From assembly GCF_031082295.1 (NCBI RefSeq), contig NZ_JAVHLD010000004.1, forward strand, positions 17,492 through 81,491: a stretch of DNA of 64,000 nt, written 5' to 3'. Source of the DNA: Humidesulfovibrio sp. (GTDB taxonomy: Bacteria; Desulfobacterota; Desulfovibrionia; Desulfovibrionales; Desulfovibrionaceae). Position 1 is the stretch's first letter. Every line of letters begins with the position of its first letter. Shown here piece by piece: positions 25,612 through 33,991 of this stretch. The notes beneath the pieces are model-generated. The model was not told the origin of the DNA. It worked only from the letters and a program-made list of their open reading frames with translations, and made no database searches. The position numbers and the translations under genes were made by a program.

Positions 25612-26579
25612 GTCTGACAAAAGACGCCAAACGCGGGATGCTTCGCACCATGTTGCGCATCCGCCGCGTTCAGGAGCGTATCGAGTCCGAGTACCTGAAG
25701 GACGAGATGAAGACTCCGGTTCATTTGTATATTGGCCAGGAAGCCATCGCCACCGGCGTGTGCGCCACTCTTCGCAAAGACGACGCCATCAACAGCAACC
25801 ACCGTAGCCACGGCCACTACCTGGCCAAGGGCGGCGACCTCAAGGCCATGATGGCCGAGCTGTTCTGCCGCACCACGGGCTGTTCCAAGGGCTACGGCGG
25901 CTCCATGCATCTAGTGGACGTGGAGCACGGCAACCTGGGCACCTCTGCCATCGTTGGCGGCGGTATACCCATCGGCACGGGCCTTGGCCTTGCTTTCCAA
26001 ATGCAGAAGCTTGACCGTGTAAGCGTTGTATTCTTCGGCGACGGTGCGGCGGACGAGGGAACGCTTTATGAATCTCTCAATTTCGCCATGCTGAAGAACC
26101 TGCCCGTGGTCTACGTCATGGAGAACAACGGCTGGGCCGTGTGTTCGCCCACGGCCACCCGCCACTGCGGCGACAACGTCTTCCACAAGGGCGCGCAGGA
26201 CCGGCTCTTCTCGGCCAAGATCGACGGCAACGACCCCGAGGCGGTGTACGAGACCACGCTCAAGGCCGTAGAACGCGCTCGGCGGGGCGAAGGGCCATCC
26301 TTCATCGAGTGCACGACCTACCGCATCCTTGGCCATGCAGGTTGTGTGTCGCAGGACCCCAAAGGCTATCGCGATCCGGCTGAAATCGAGTCCTGGCGCG
26401 AGCGCTGCCCGGTGTGCGCCTATCAGTCGAAGCTCCAGGCCGAAGGCGTTGTCAATGCAAGCTTCCTGGCAGATGTCGAGGCCGAGATCGCCGCGGAAAT
26501 CGACGTGGCCTTTGATTTCGCCCGCCAGAGCCCGCTGCCCACGGCGGCTGACCTGCACAAATATCTCTTCTGCGAGTAA
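25608..26579 (+). CDS. TPP-dependent dehydrogenase E1 alpha-like subunit
   Basis: The 323-aa protein belongs to the pyruvate/2-oxoacid/acetoin dehydrogenase E1 alpha family. It has the thiamine diphosphate motif GDGAADEG...ENN (144-174), HLYIGQEAIATGV and GYGGSMHLVD. In known complexes E1 decarboxylates a 2-oxoacid and passes the two-carbon unit to a lipoyl E2. No E2 or E3 is encoded nearby; instead the gene is embedded between hddA and sugar-modifying genes. A role in adding a two-carbon unit to a keto-sugar, as done by the TPP enzyme YerE in yersiniose synthesis, is an inference. It overlaps hddA by ATGA. Confidence 0.88.
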   Translation: MSLTKDAKRGMLRTMLRIRRVQERIESEYLKDEMKTPVHLYIGQEAIATGVCATLRKDDAINSNHRSHGHYLAKGGDLKAMMAELFCRTTGCSKGYGGSMHLVDVEHGNLGTSAIVGGGIPIGTGLGLAFQMQKLDRVSVVFFGDGAADEGTLYESLNFAMLKNLPVVYVMENNGWAVCSPTATRHCGDNVFHKGAQDRLFSAKIDGNDPEAVYETTLKAVERARRGEGPSFIECTTYRILGHAGCVSQDPKGYRDPAEIESWRERCPVCAYQSKLQAEGVVNASFLADVEAEIAAEIDVAFDFARQSPLPTAADLHKYLFCE

Positions 26580-26582
26580 GCC

Positions 26583-27638
26583 ATGCCCTGGTCACGCATA
26601 AGGCCCGATACCAACGAACCCGAATTCATGAGCGCCGCCGTGGACGGCGGTCTGCAAGGCCGCCGCATAAGCTACGCCGAGGCCACCAACGAGGCGCTCT
26701 CACAGGCCCTCAGCCTGGACCCTCGCGTTTTCGTCATGGGGCAGGGTGTGGATGACCCTTCCGGCATGTTCGGAGCAACCAAAAACCTGCACATGGCCTA
26801 TGGCCGCGAGCGCGTCTTCGACACGCCGCTGGCCGAGACGGCCCTGTCCGGCATTGCCGTGGGTGCGGCCTTGGGTGGCATGCGTCCCGTGTACTTCCAC
26901 AACCGCCCGGACTTCCTGCTCCTGGCCATGGACCAGCTGGTGAACCACGCCGCCAAGTGGTTCTACATGTTTGGCGGCGCTGCCAATGTGCCGCTGGTGT
27001 TCTGGGCTTGCGTGGGCCGTGGCTGGGGCTCCGCCGCACAACATTCCCAGGCCTTGCAGGGGCTGTTCATGCACGTGCCGGGCCTGAAGCTCGTCATGCC
27101 CTCCACCTGCTTTGATGCCAAGGGGCTCATGCTCGCCGCCATCGCGGACAAGAACCCTGTGCTCATCATTGACCACCGCATGAACTTCAAGCAGCGCGGC
27201 ATTGTTCCAGAAGAGCCCTACACAGTTCCCATCGGCAAGGGCGTCATCCGCCGCAAGGGGACCGACTGCACGGTGGTGGCCGTGTCGCACCTTGTGACCG
27301 ACGCCTTCATCGCCGCGCAGGAACTGGCGGGGGAGGGCATCGAGGCCGAGGTCATCGACCCGCGCACACTGCGCCCTCTGGACGAGGACCTGATCCTGGA
27401 GTCCGTGTCCCGCACGGGCAGGCTCGTCATCTGCGATACCGGCTGGAAAACCGGCGGCGTCACCGCCGAGATATCCGCCATGGTCGCGGAAAAAGGCTTC
27501 CAGCACCTCAAGGCACCCATAGCCCGCGTGACCAACCCGGACCTGCCCACCCCCGCTGGGTACACCTTGGAACAGGCCTACTACATCGGCAAGGACGACA
27601 TTCGCAAAGCCATCGTCCGGACAGTTCGCGGCCAATAG
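26583..27638 (+). CDS. TPP-dependent dehydrogenase E1 beta-like subunit
   Basis: This 351-aa protein pairs with the E1 alpha gene 3 bases upstream. It has the transketolase pyrimidine domain (SYAEATNEALSQAL, FDTPLAETALSGIAVGAAL with the conserved Glu) and the C-terminal domain (EAEVIDPRTLRPLDEDLILESV). An N-terminal extension (MPWSRIRPDTNEPEF) precedes the usual start. The alpha2-beta2 enzyme would hold TPP at the interface. No lipoyl-domain E2 accompanies it, which sets it apart from catabolic dehydrogenases and points to a specialised biosynthetic role. Confidence 0.88.
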   Translation: MPWSRIRPDTNEPEFMSAAVDGGLQGRRISYAEATNEALSQALSLDPRVFVMGQGVDDPSGMFGATKNLHMAYGRERVFDTPLAETALSGIAVGAALGGMRPVYFHNRPDFLLLAMDQLVNHAAKWFYMFGGAANVPLVFWACVGRGWGSAAQHSQALQGLFMHVPGLKLVMPSTCFDAKGLMLAAIADKNPVLIIDHRMNFKQRGIVPEEPYTVPIGKGVIRRKGTDCTVVAVSHLVTDAFIAAQELAGEGIEAEVIDPRTLRPLDEDLILESVSRTGRLVICDTGWKTGGVTAEISAMVAEKGFQHLKAPIARVTNPDLPTPAGYTLEQAYYIGKDDIRKAIVRTVRGQ

Positions 27639-27640
27639 CA

Positions 27641-28567
27641 ATGAAACAGACGCCGAAGATCTTCGTCGCCGGGAGCGCCAAGGCCCTGGGGAGCGCCATT
27701 GTGCGCGCCTTTGCTGAGCAGGGCCTGACCAATGTCGTGGGAGCAGGCGCAGCCGAGCCTGATTTGCGCACACAGTCCGACGTGGACGTTCTTTTCGAGA
27801 CTGAGCGGCCTGACTGGGTGGTCTACGCCGCGGGCAAAGCCGGTGGCATCGGGCTGAATCGCCGCGCCCCGGCGGACCTTATCCTTGACAACCTGCTCTG
27901 CGCGACCCACGTGATCCATGCGGCCCAGCGCTTCGGCGCCAAGAAGCTCCTGTATCTCGCCAGTTCCTGCGTGTACCCCAAGGATGCGGCCCAGCCTATC
28001 CGCGAGGACAGCATGTATGCCTCACCCCTGGAGCCGACGAACCTGGCTTACGCGGTGAGCAAGCTGGCCGGCCTGGAGCTTTGCCGCGCCATGCGCCAGC
28101 AGCACGGGCTTGACTTCAACATCGCTGTGCCCACCAACTATTTCGGCCCCGGAGACGACTTCAGCCCCGAGAACTCCCACGTTGTGGGAGCGCTTATGGC
28201 GCGCATGCGCGAGGCCAAGGCCAGGGGCGACGAAGCCCTGTCCATCTGGGGGACAGGCAAGGCCCGGCGCGAGTTCCTGTACGTTGACGACGTGGCCGCC
28301 GCCGCCGTGTTCCTCATGCAGGGCCATAGCTGGGACGGGCCACTGAACATCGGCTCGGGGGTGGCTGTGTCCATCGCTGAACTCGCAGTCATGCTTCAGG
28401 AAATTTCCGGCTTTTCGGGCCGTCTGGACTATGATACGAGCAAGCCCGACGGCATGCCCGTCAAGGTGCTGGATTCCTCGCGCCTGGCTCAATTGGGCTG
28501 GTCGCCCAAGGTGGACTTTGCCGAAGGCCTGCGCCGCACCTACGACTGGTATCTCAACCAAAAATAG
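27641..28567 (+). CDS. GDP-L-fucose synthase/ColC-like epimerase-reductase
   Basis: The 308-aa extended SDR resembles GDP-4-keto-6-deoxymannose epimerase-reductases and ColC of colitose synthesis. The reductase residues are Ser108/109 (LASSCVYPK), Tyr137 and Lys141 (YAVSK). The presumed epimerisation acid/base pair Cys110 and His180 (ENSHVVGAL) corresponds to Cys109/His179 of E. coli Fcl. One oddity is the Rossmann motif: AGSAKALGSAI has Lys where the middle Gly of GxxGxxG belongs. It lies 2 bases after E1 beta and just before the ColD-like gene, so it probably performs the final C4 reduction. Confidence 0.86.
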   Translation: MKQTPKIFVAGSAKALGSAIVRAFAEQGLTNVVGAGAAEPDLRTQSDVDVLFETERPDWVVYAAGKAGGIGLNRRAPADLILDNLLCATHVIHAAQRFGAKKLLYLASSCVYPKDAAQPIREDSMYASPLEPTNLAYAVSKLAGLELCRAMRQQHGLDFNIAVPTNYFGPGDDFSPENSHVVGALMARMREAKARGDEALSIWGTGKARREFLYVDDVAAAAVFLMQGHSWDGPLNIGSGVAVSIAELAVMLQEISGFSGRLDYDTSKPDGMPVKVLDSSRLAQLGWSPKVDFAEGLRRTYDWYLNQK

Positions 28568-28585
28568 AACAACCGCGAGGTTTGC

Positions 28586-29761
28586 ATGCAGTTCAAGTGG
28601 CCGCTGATGGAAGATAACGTCACCCGTGAGGATCTGGACGTTCTCATCACCTTTTTGCAGGGCATGCCCCGCCTGACACAGTCCGCCAACGTTCGCGCCC
28701 TTGAGACCGAATGGTCCGAGTGGGTTGGCGTGAAGCACAGCGTCTTTGTCAACTCCGGCGCCTCGGCCAACCTCATCACCATGGGTGCGCTGAAGCACCT
28801 GTACGGCGGGGGCGAGGTCATCGTGCCCACGCTGACCTGGGTCTCCGACATCGCCTCCGTGCTGCAGAACGGCTTCACGCCCGTGTTCGTGGACATCAAC
28901 CCCAAGAACCTGTGCATGGACGAGGACCAGGTCATCGCCAAGCTGAACGACAAGACCCGTGCGGTGTTCCTGACCTACGTGCAGGGCTTCAACGGCCTGT
29001 CCGACCGCTTGCTGGACGAGTTGAAGCGCCGCAACATCCCGCTGATCGAGGACGTCTGCGAGTCTCACGGGGCCACTTTCAAAAACAAGCGCCTGGGGTC
29101 CTTCGGCCTGGCATCAAACTTCTCCTTTTATTTCGCGCACCACATGAGCACCGTCGAGGGCGGCATGGTCTGCACCAACGACGACGCCTTCTATGACGCC
29201 ATCCGCATGTTCCGTTCCCACGGCATGGTGCGCGAGGCCGAGAGCGCCGACACCCGCGCGCGCTACGCCTCCGAGAACCCGGAACTTTCGCCGGACTTCA
29301 TCTTCGCCTTCCCGGCCTTCAACGTGCGCAGCACCGAAATCAACGCCGTGCTTGGCCGCAGCCAGCTCAAACGCCTCGACTCCTGCAACGACCGCCGCCG
29401 GGAGAACTTCGAGCTGTTCCTGAAGCTCATCGACCCGGGCAAGTACCGCACGGACTTCGACCTGGAGGGCAGCTGCAACTACGCCTTCAACCTGGTGCTG
29501 AACAAGCCCGACGAGGCACTGCGCGAGCGCCTGGAGACAAAGATGCGCGAGAACGGCATCGAGTTTCGCAGGGGCAGCGCGGGAGGCGGCAACCAGCTGC
29601 GCCAGCCCTACCTCAAGGGCATCGTGCCGGACGGGCATTACAAAAACTTCCCCGAGGTGGAGCACATCCACTTCTTCGGCTACTACATCGGCAATTACCC
29701 GACCCTGTCCGCCGAGCGCATCACGGAACTCTGCGACGTGCTCAACTCGGTGCAGGGATAG
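28586..29761 (+). CDS. ColD-like PLP-dependent nucleotide-sugar 3-dehydratase (DegT family)
   Basis: The 391-aa protein has the DegT/DnrJ/EryC1 aminotransferase fold (NSGASANLITMGAL, IEDVCESHGATF with PLP-binding Asp156, FPAFNVRSTEINAVLG). The Schiff-base lysine is replaced by histidine in FYFAHHMSTVEGGM (His185/His186). That replacement is the signature of GDP-4-keto-6-deoxymannose 3-dehydratase (ColD) and of RfbH-type dehydratases, which remove the C3 hydroxyl from a 4-keto sugar. The absence of an RfbI-type ferredoxin reductase beside it favours the ColD type. Neighbouring heptose genes suggest a 4-ketoheptose as substrate, which is inference. Confidence 0.87.
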   Translation: MQFKWPLMEDNVTREDLDVLITFLQGMPRLTQSANVRALETEWSEWVGVKHSVFVNSGASANLITMGALKHLYGGGEVIVPTLTWVSDIASVLQNGFTPVFVDINPKNLCMDEDQVIAKLNDKTRAVFLTYVQGFNGLSDRLLDELKRRNIPLIEDVCESHGATFKNKRLGSFGLASNFSFYFAHHMSTVEGGMVCTNDDAFYDAIRMFRSHGMVREAESADTRARYASENPELSPDFIFAFPAFNVRSTEINAVLGRSQLKRLDSCNDRRRENFELFLKLIDPGKYRTDFDLEGSCNYAFNLVLNKPDEALRERLETKMRENGIEFRRGSAGGGNQLRQPYLKGIVPDGHYKNFPEVEHIHFFGYYIGNYPTLSAERITELCDVLNSVQG

Positions 29762-29772
29762 GGGAGGGGACC

Positions 29773-31254
29773 GTGGTGCCCACGCGCAGGCTCGACCTCC
29801 TGTTCATAAAGCCCGGCAGCCAGAAGCAGATCTACGGCAGCCTGTCGGACTATGACCTGACGGCCATCGAGCCGCCGCTGTGGGCCGCCATCCTGGGCGG
29901 ATACCTGCGCGGGCTGGGATACGGCGTGGAGATTCTCGACGCAGAGGCGGAAGGCATGTCCTGGGACCAGGTTGCCCAGGCCGCTGTTGACCGTGGCGCG
30001 CTGCTCACCGCAGTCATGGTCTCTGGCCACAACCCGTCGGCCTCCACCATGAACATGCTCGGCGCCGGGGCCATCAGCACGAAGATCAAGGAGCTTGCGC
30101 CGGAACTGGCCGTGTGCCTCACCGGTCTGCACGTCAGCGCCCTGCCGGAACGCTCCATCCGCGAGGAGATCGCCGACTTTGTCATCCAGGGCGAGGGCCT
30201 GCGCACCTTCCCGCCGCTGCTTGAGGCGCTGAAGGCCCAGGCGCCGGCGTTCAAGGGCATTCCCGGCCTGTGGTATCGCGAGGATGGGCACATTGTGCCC
30301 GGTTCCATGCCGGACATGTGGGCCGACCTTGACACCCTGCCCATGCCCGCCTGGGACCTGCTGCCCATGGAGCGCTACCGCGCCCACAACTGGCACTGCT
30401 TCGACGACGTGACCCGCCGCCAGCCTTACGCCACCCTCTACACAAGCCTGGGCTGCCCGTATCATTGCTCGTTCTGCTGCATCAACGCGCTCTTTGGCGA
30501 GCACCGTCTACGCACACGCGGTGTTGATTCGGTCATGGCTGAGATCGACTTTCTGGTGAATCGCTACGGAGTTCGCAACATCAAGATCATGGACGAGCTG
30601 TTTGCCGTGAATGAGAAGCGCGTGCTGGAACTTTGCGGCAAGATCGCGGAGCGCGGTTACGACCTGAACTTCTGGGCCTACGCTCGCGTGAACACCGTGA
30701 GCGAGCGCATGCTGGCCGCCATGAAGGCTGCTGGCGTCAACTGGATCGCCTACGGGTTCGAGTCCGGCAGCAAACGCGTCATCGAGGACGTGACCAAGGG
30801 CTACAAGCTCGACCAGGTGCTGCGCGTGGCCCAGATGACCTACGACCAGGGCCAGCACATCTGCGCCAATTTCATCTTCGGCCTGCCCGAGGACGATTAT
30901 GACTCCATGCAGGAAACCTTTGCGCTCATGCAGGAGATCAACGCCGAATGGGCCAACATCTATTCCGCCATGGCCTATCCTGGCTCAAAGCTCTATGATG
31001 ACGCCGTGGCAGCGGGAGCGCCGCTTCCGGCCACCTGGAACGGCTTTTCGCAGTACTCGGCCGATTGCCTGCCGCTGCCAACAAAGTACTTGTCAGGCGG
31101 CCAGGTCTTGTCATTTCGCGACTACGCCTTCGACGCCTATTACAAGAACCCACGCTACCTAGCCATGATCCGCGCCAAATTCGGTGAAGAGACCATGCGC
31201 CACATTCAGCTGATGGCCCAAAAGTCATTGGACAGATATAACGCCGTCATATAA
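29773..31254 (+). CDS. Radical SAM protein with N-terminal cobalamin-binding-like domain
   Basis: The 493-aa protein has an N-terminal Rossmann-like region (about 8-165; LDLLFIKPGSQKQIYG, LGGYLRGLGYGVEILD) like the B12-binding domain of class B radical SAM enzymes. The 4Fe-4S ligands are Cys228, Cys232 and Cys235 (SLGCPYHCSFCC). Downstream SAM-binding features are ESGSKRVIEDVTKG and FGLPEDDYDSMQE. No DxHxxG motif is obvious, so B12 may be bound base-off. Such enzymes often methylate unactivated carbons. It starts at GTG 29773 with GGGGAGGGG upstream. Its place after the ColD-like gene suggests action on the same sugar or glycan. Confidence 0.85.
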   Translation: MVPTRRLDLLFIKPGSQKQIYGSLSDYDLTAIEPPLWAAILGGYLRGLGYGVEILDAEAEGMSWDQVAQAAVDRGALLTAVMVSGHNPSASTMNMLGAGAISTKIKELAPELAVCLTGLHVSALPERSIREEIADFVIQGEGLRTFPPLLEALKAQAPAFKGIPGLWYREDGHIVPGSMPDMWADLDTLPMPAWDLLPMERYRAHNWHCFDDVTRRQPYATLYTSLGCPYHCSFCCINALFGEHRLRTRGVDSVMAEIDFLVNRYGVRNIKIMDELFAVNEKRVLELCGKIAERGYDLNFWAYARVNTVSERMLAAMKAAGVNWIAYGFESGSKRVIEDVTKGYKLDQVLRVAQMTYDQGQHICANFIFGLPEDDYDSMQETFALMQEINAEWANIYSAMAYPGSKLYDDAVAAGAPLPATWNGFSQYSADCLPLPTKYLSGGQVLSFRDYAFDAYYKNPRYLAMIRAKFGEETMRHIQLMAQKSLDRYNAVI

Positions 31255-31297
31255 GTTCCGTCCGCCCGCCAGGGACGCAAGATTACCCGGAGAATGC

Positions 31298-32002
31298 ATG
31301 AAGACGACGCTTCTGGTCATGACGCTCAATGAAATCGATGGAATGAAAGCCATCATGCCACAGGTCAACCGCGACTGGGTTGACCAGATCATCGTTGTCG
31401 ACGGCGGATCAAAGGACGGCACCATCGAGTGGTCGCGTGAACAGGGCTACGAGGTCTATGTGCAGAAGAAGCGCGGCTTTCGCCACGCCTACGAGGAAGT
31501 ATTGCCCCTGGTCAAGGGGGATGTGCTGCTGACCTTCAGCCCGGACGGCAACTCCGTTCCAGAACTCATCCCGGACATTTTGAACAAGATGCGCGAAGGC
31601 TACGACATGGTCATCGCCTCTCGCTACCTCGGCCCGGCCAAGAGTGAGGACGACGATCCCATTACGGCCTTTGGCAACTGGCTGTTCACCAAGACCATCA
31701 ATGTGCTGCACGGCGGTCACTATACCGACGCCATGGTCATCTACCGCGCCTACAAGAAGCAGTTGATATATGATCTTGAACTGTTGGATGAGAGAGCCTA
31801 CCGCACGCCGGAGAAGCTCTTCTTCACCAAGATCAGCTGGGAGCCGCTCTTGTCGTGCCGTGCGGCCATACGCAAGCTTAAGATCGCTGAGATTCCCGGC
31901 GACGAGCCAGCGCGTATCGGCGGGGAGCGTAAACTGCAGATCATCCGCTGGGGGTCGGCCTACTACTTCCAATTCATCAGGGACTGGCTGTTCTGGAAGT
32001 AG
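31298..32002 (+). CDS. Family 2 glycosyltransferase
   Basis: The 234-aa protein has the GT-A start MKTTLLVMTLNE, IIVVDGGSKDGTIEWSRE and the segment LLTFSPDGNSVPELIPD, where the nucleotide-sugar metal ligands normally lie. It resembles the dolichol-phosphate mannose synthase branch without a membrane tail. It probably transfers the operon's nucleotide sugar to a lipid or glycan acceptor in the cytoplasm. It follows the radical SAM gene by 43 bases and is the last gene of the plus-strand operon. The final sugar linkage cannot be predicted. Confidence 0.86.
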   Translation: MKTTLLVMTLNEIDGMKAIMPQVNRDWVDQIIVVDGGSKDGTIEWSREQGYEVYVQKKRGFRHAYEEVLPLVKGDVLLTFSPDGNSVPELIPDILNKMREGYDMVIASRYLGPAKSEDDDPITAFGNWLFTKTINVLHGGHYTDAMVIYRAYKKQLIYDLELLDERAYRTPEKLFFTKISWEPLLSCRAAIRKLKIAEIPGDEPARIGGERKLQIIRWGSAYYFQFIRDWLFWK

Positions 32003-32063
32003 CCTGTACTACAAAGTGCCAAGCAAAACATTCTGTCTAGGCACTCCCTTCGAAACAGACGCG

Positions 32064-33485
32064 CTAGCAATCGAAACCGAGACCTCGCTTGATGCGCAGC
32101 TTGATGGCTTCCAGGGCCGGGGCTGCAATGGCCCTGATACCGTGCCGCTTGAGCATCGGGATAAAGCGCCAATAGCACGAGTAGATGCGGCTTAAGCCCA
32201 CAGTCTGCAACTTCACCAATTCTTCCGGGCTGAGCCCGTTCACCGACATGACGGCCGATCCATAGCGCTGGTAGTGGGAATAGTCGGTCTCCAGAAGCTT
32301 GAGGCCGTGCTGTCCTGCTTCCGCCATGCGGCGCATTTCCGTGCCGGGGTAGGGCATTGCGATGCCGTAGGTGGCGTGGTGGATATCTTTGGCGTGCTGC
32401 AAAAACGTAATGGTGCGGTCGATACTTTCAAGCGTCTCACCAGGAAGGCCAAGCATCACAGAGTTGATGGTCTCTATGCCTAGCTTGTTGTTAAGCTTGT
32501 TGGATTCCACATAGCTTTCAAGCGGAACTTCCTTTCGGATAACCTTGCGTATCTCTGTGTCCGCCGTCTCCAGCCCAAAGCTGATGCGTATAAGTCCGCA
32601 TTTTTTAAGCCTGCGCACCAAGGGCTCGTCCCACAGGTTGGCACGGGTGCTGCCCTCAAAAGTAAAGCGTAGCTCTCTGCGTTCAATCTCGTCCAGCAAT
32701 TCTATGATGTACTTCCGGTCCAGGGTCAAGGTATCGTCAATAAAGAAGATGTGTTCAAACCCCATGGTGTTGATGAGCATGTCGAGTTCTTCAATGACAT
32801 GCTGAACACTACGTCGACGCACTTTCTTGCCGAAAAGATCGCTTGCGCAGAACACGCAACTGAAAGGGCAACCACGGCTCATCTGAACCGTGGTGAACCG
32901 TTTGCGACCGTGGAGCGTGCCCAGTTTGTAGATATGGTTGGGCAAGAGTTCGCGTGCAGGAATTGGCGCAAGATCGAGATCATCAAGCTTTGGCGCTTCG
33001 CAGTTGTAGATTGTCTTTCCATCCTTGCGCGACATGATGCCAGGAGTATCAGGGTTGCGATCGCCTGCAGCAAACTTTTGCAGAAAATCGCCGAAAGTCA
33101 GCTCGCACTCGCCCACTACAAGATAGTCAAAACAGTCCCGGAAGGCATTTTCGCGTTCAATGCTGGCATGGACTCCGCCAAAAATGATCGGTTTTCCAAG
33201 AGCCTTACGCAGCTCTTGCGCCACCTGGGTGGCGGTATGAAAAAAGGGCGTTGTGGCCGTCAAACCAATGAGATCCGGCTGGAAGGCTGCTGTACGTTCA
33301 ATAATCTCATGGACATTAAGGAGTTCTGCCTGTGCGTCGATGAGCTGTACCTCCCAGCCGTTCTGCTGGGCAATGGCCGCGACAATGGCCAGATTGATCG
33401 GAGGAAAGGCGGAGGCCTTCTGTGCAACCTGTTTGTACTTTCCAAAAGCTGTGCACCAAGCAGGAAAAATAAGGGTCAGTTTCAT
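32064..33485 (-). CDS. B12-binding-domain radical SAM protein
   Basis: At 473 aa this is a second class B-like radical SAM protein. The N-terminal domain (about 1-150; FPPINLAIVAAIAQQNGWEVQLID, PIIFGGVHAS) resembles cobalamin-binding domains. The cluster cysteines are Cys206, Cys210 and Cys213 (SRGCPFSCVFCAS), followed by FIDDTLTLDRKY and SFGLETADTEIRK. It converges on the GT2 gene with a 61-base gap and is AT-richer than its neighbours. It is related in architecture, not closely in sequence, to the radical SAM protein of the operon. Substrate unknown. Confidence 0.86.
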   Translation of the reverse strand: MKLTLIFPAWCTAFGKYKQVAQKASAFPPINLAIVAAIAQQNGWEVQLIDAQAELLNVHEIIERTAAFQPDLIGLTATTPFFHTATQVAQELRKALGKPIIFGGVHASIERENAFRDCFDYLVVGECELTFGDFLQKFAAGDRNPDTPGIMSRKDGKTIYNCEAPKLDDLDLAPIPARELLPNHIYKLGTLHGRKRFTTVQMSRGCPFSCVFCASDLFGKKVRRRSVQHVIEELDMLINTMGFEHIFFIDDTLTLDRKYIIELLDEIERRELRFTFEGSTRANLWDEPLVRRLKKCGLIRISFGLETADTEIRKVIRKEVPLESYVESNKLNNKLGIETINSVMLGLPGETLESIDRTITFLQHAKDIHHATYGIAMPYPGTEMRRMAEAGQHGLKLLETDYSHYQRYGSAVMSVNGLSPEELVKLQTVGLSRIYSCYWRFIPMLKRHGIRAIAAPALEAIKLRIKRGLGFDC

Positions 33486-33545
33486 TCTATGTTCCCAAAG
33501 GTGGCGAATTCCAGAGGCTTTCGGGCTGTTCTGCAGCCGAAGACA

Positions 33546-33959
33546 TTACAGCACCTTGATTGAGGCTGGGCGCTTTTTGATGATCATTTCCGGATGTGCG
33601 CTGACGCAAGCCGAAACGTCCTCATAGATTTTCTGCACAACGGAAACAGGGACCCTGGCAGCCTCACGCAGAATAGGCGATTCCTCGGTAAACAGGGGAA
33701 GCCAATCACATGAGGTGAGATTGGTCCAAGCTCCTCTTTTTCCACAGATGGACACCCCTTGCTTGACCTGCAATACGACCTGAAACTCCTTGTAATCGTT
33801 TATATTTTCAAGCAATTCCTGAGGGGTGCTGTCATGTAACGTGCTGGCCTGAATGGAAAGATAGAAGACATCACCAATATCAAAATCTTCAAACCAGCGT
33901 TCACCGGTTGCACTGATTCTCATGCGTTCCTTTAACAAACTGCGGAAGTCTTCAGCCAT
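33546..33959 (-). CDS. Hypothetical protein
   Basis: I do not recognise this 137-aa protein. It has no signal peptide or membrane segment. It begins MAEDFRSLLKERMRISATGERW and includes a Trp/Cys-containing stretch (AWTNLTSCDWLPLF) and a basic C-terminus (IIKKRPASIKVL). The ATG has an AAGGAGAAG site, and the frame has normal codon use, so it is likely real. It lies 60 bases upstream of the radical SAM gene on the same strand, after the TPR protein, and may be co-transcribed with either. Confidence 0.65.
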   Translation of the reverse strand: MAEDFRSLLKERMRISATGERWFEDFDIGDVFYLSIQASTLHDSTPQELLENINDYKEFQVVLQVKQGVSICGKRGAWTNLTSCDWLPLFTEESPILREAARVPVSVVQKIYEDVSACVSAHPEMIIKKRPASIKVL

Positions 33960-33991
33960 GAGGGCTTCTCCTTGTTCGAGCGGTTGTGCAT

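Noticed and set aside
28022-29068. 348-aa minus-strand ORF
   Set aside because: Antisense to the Fcl-like and ColD-like genes; no family pattern and no ribosome site.
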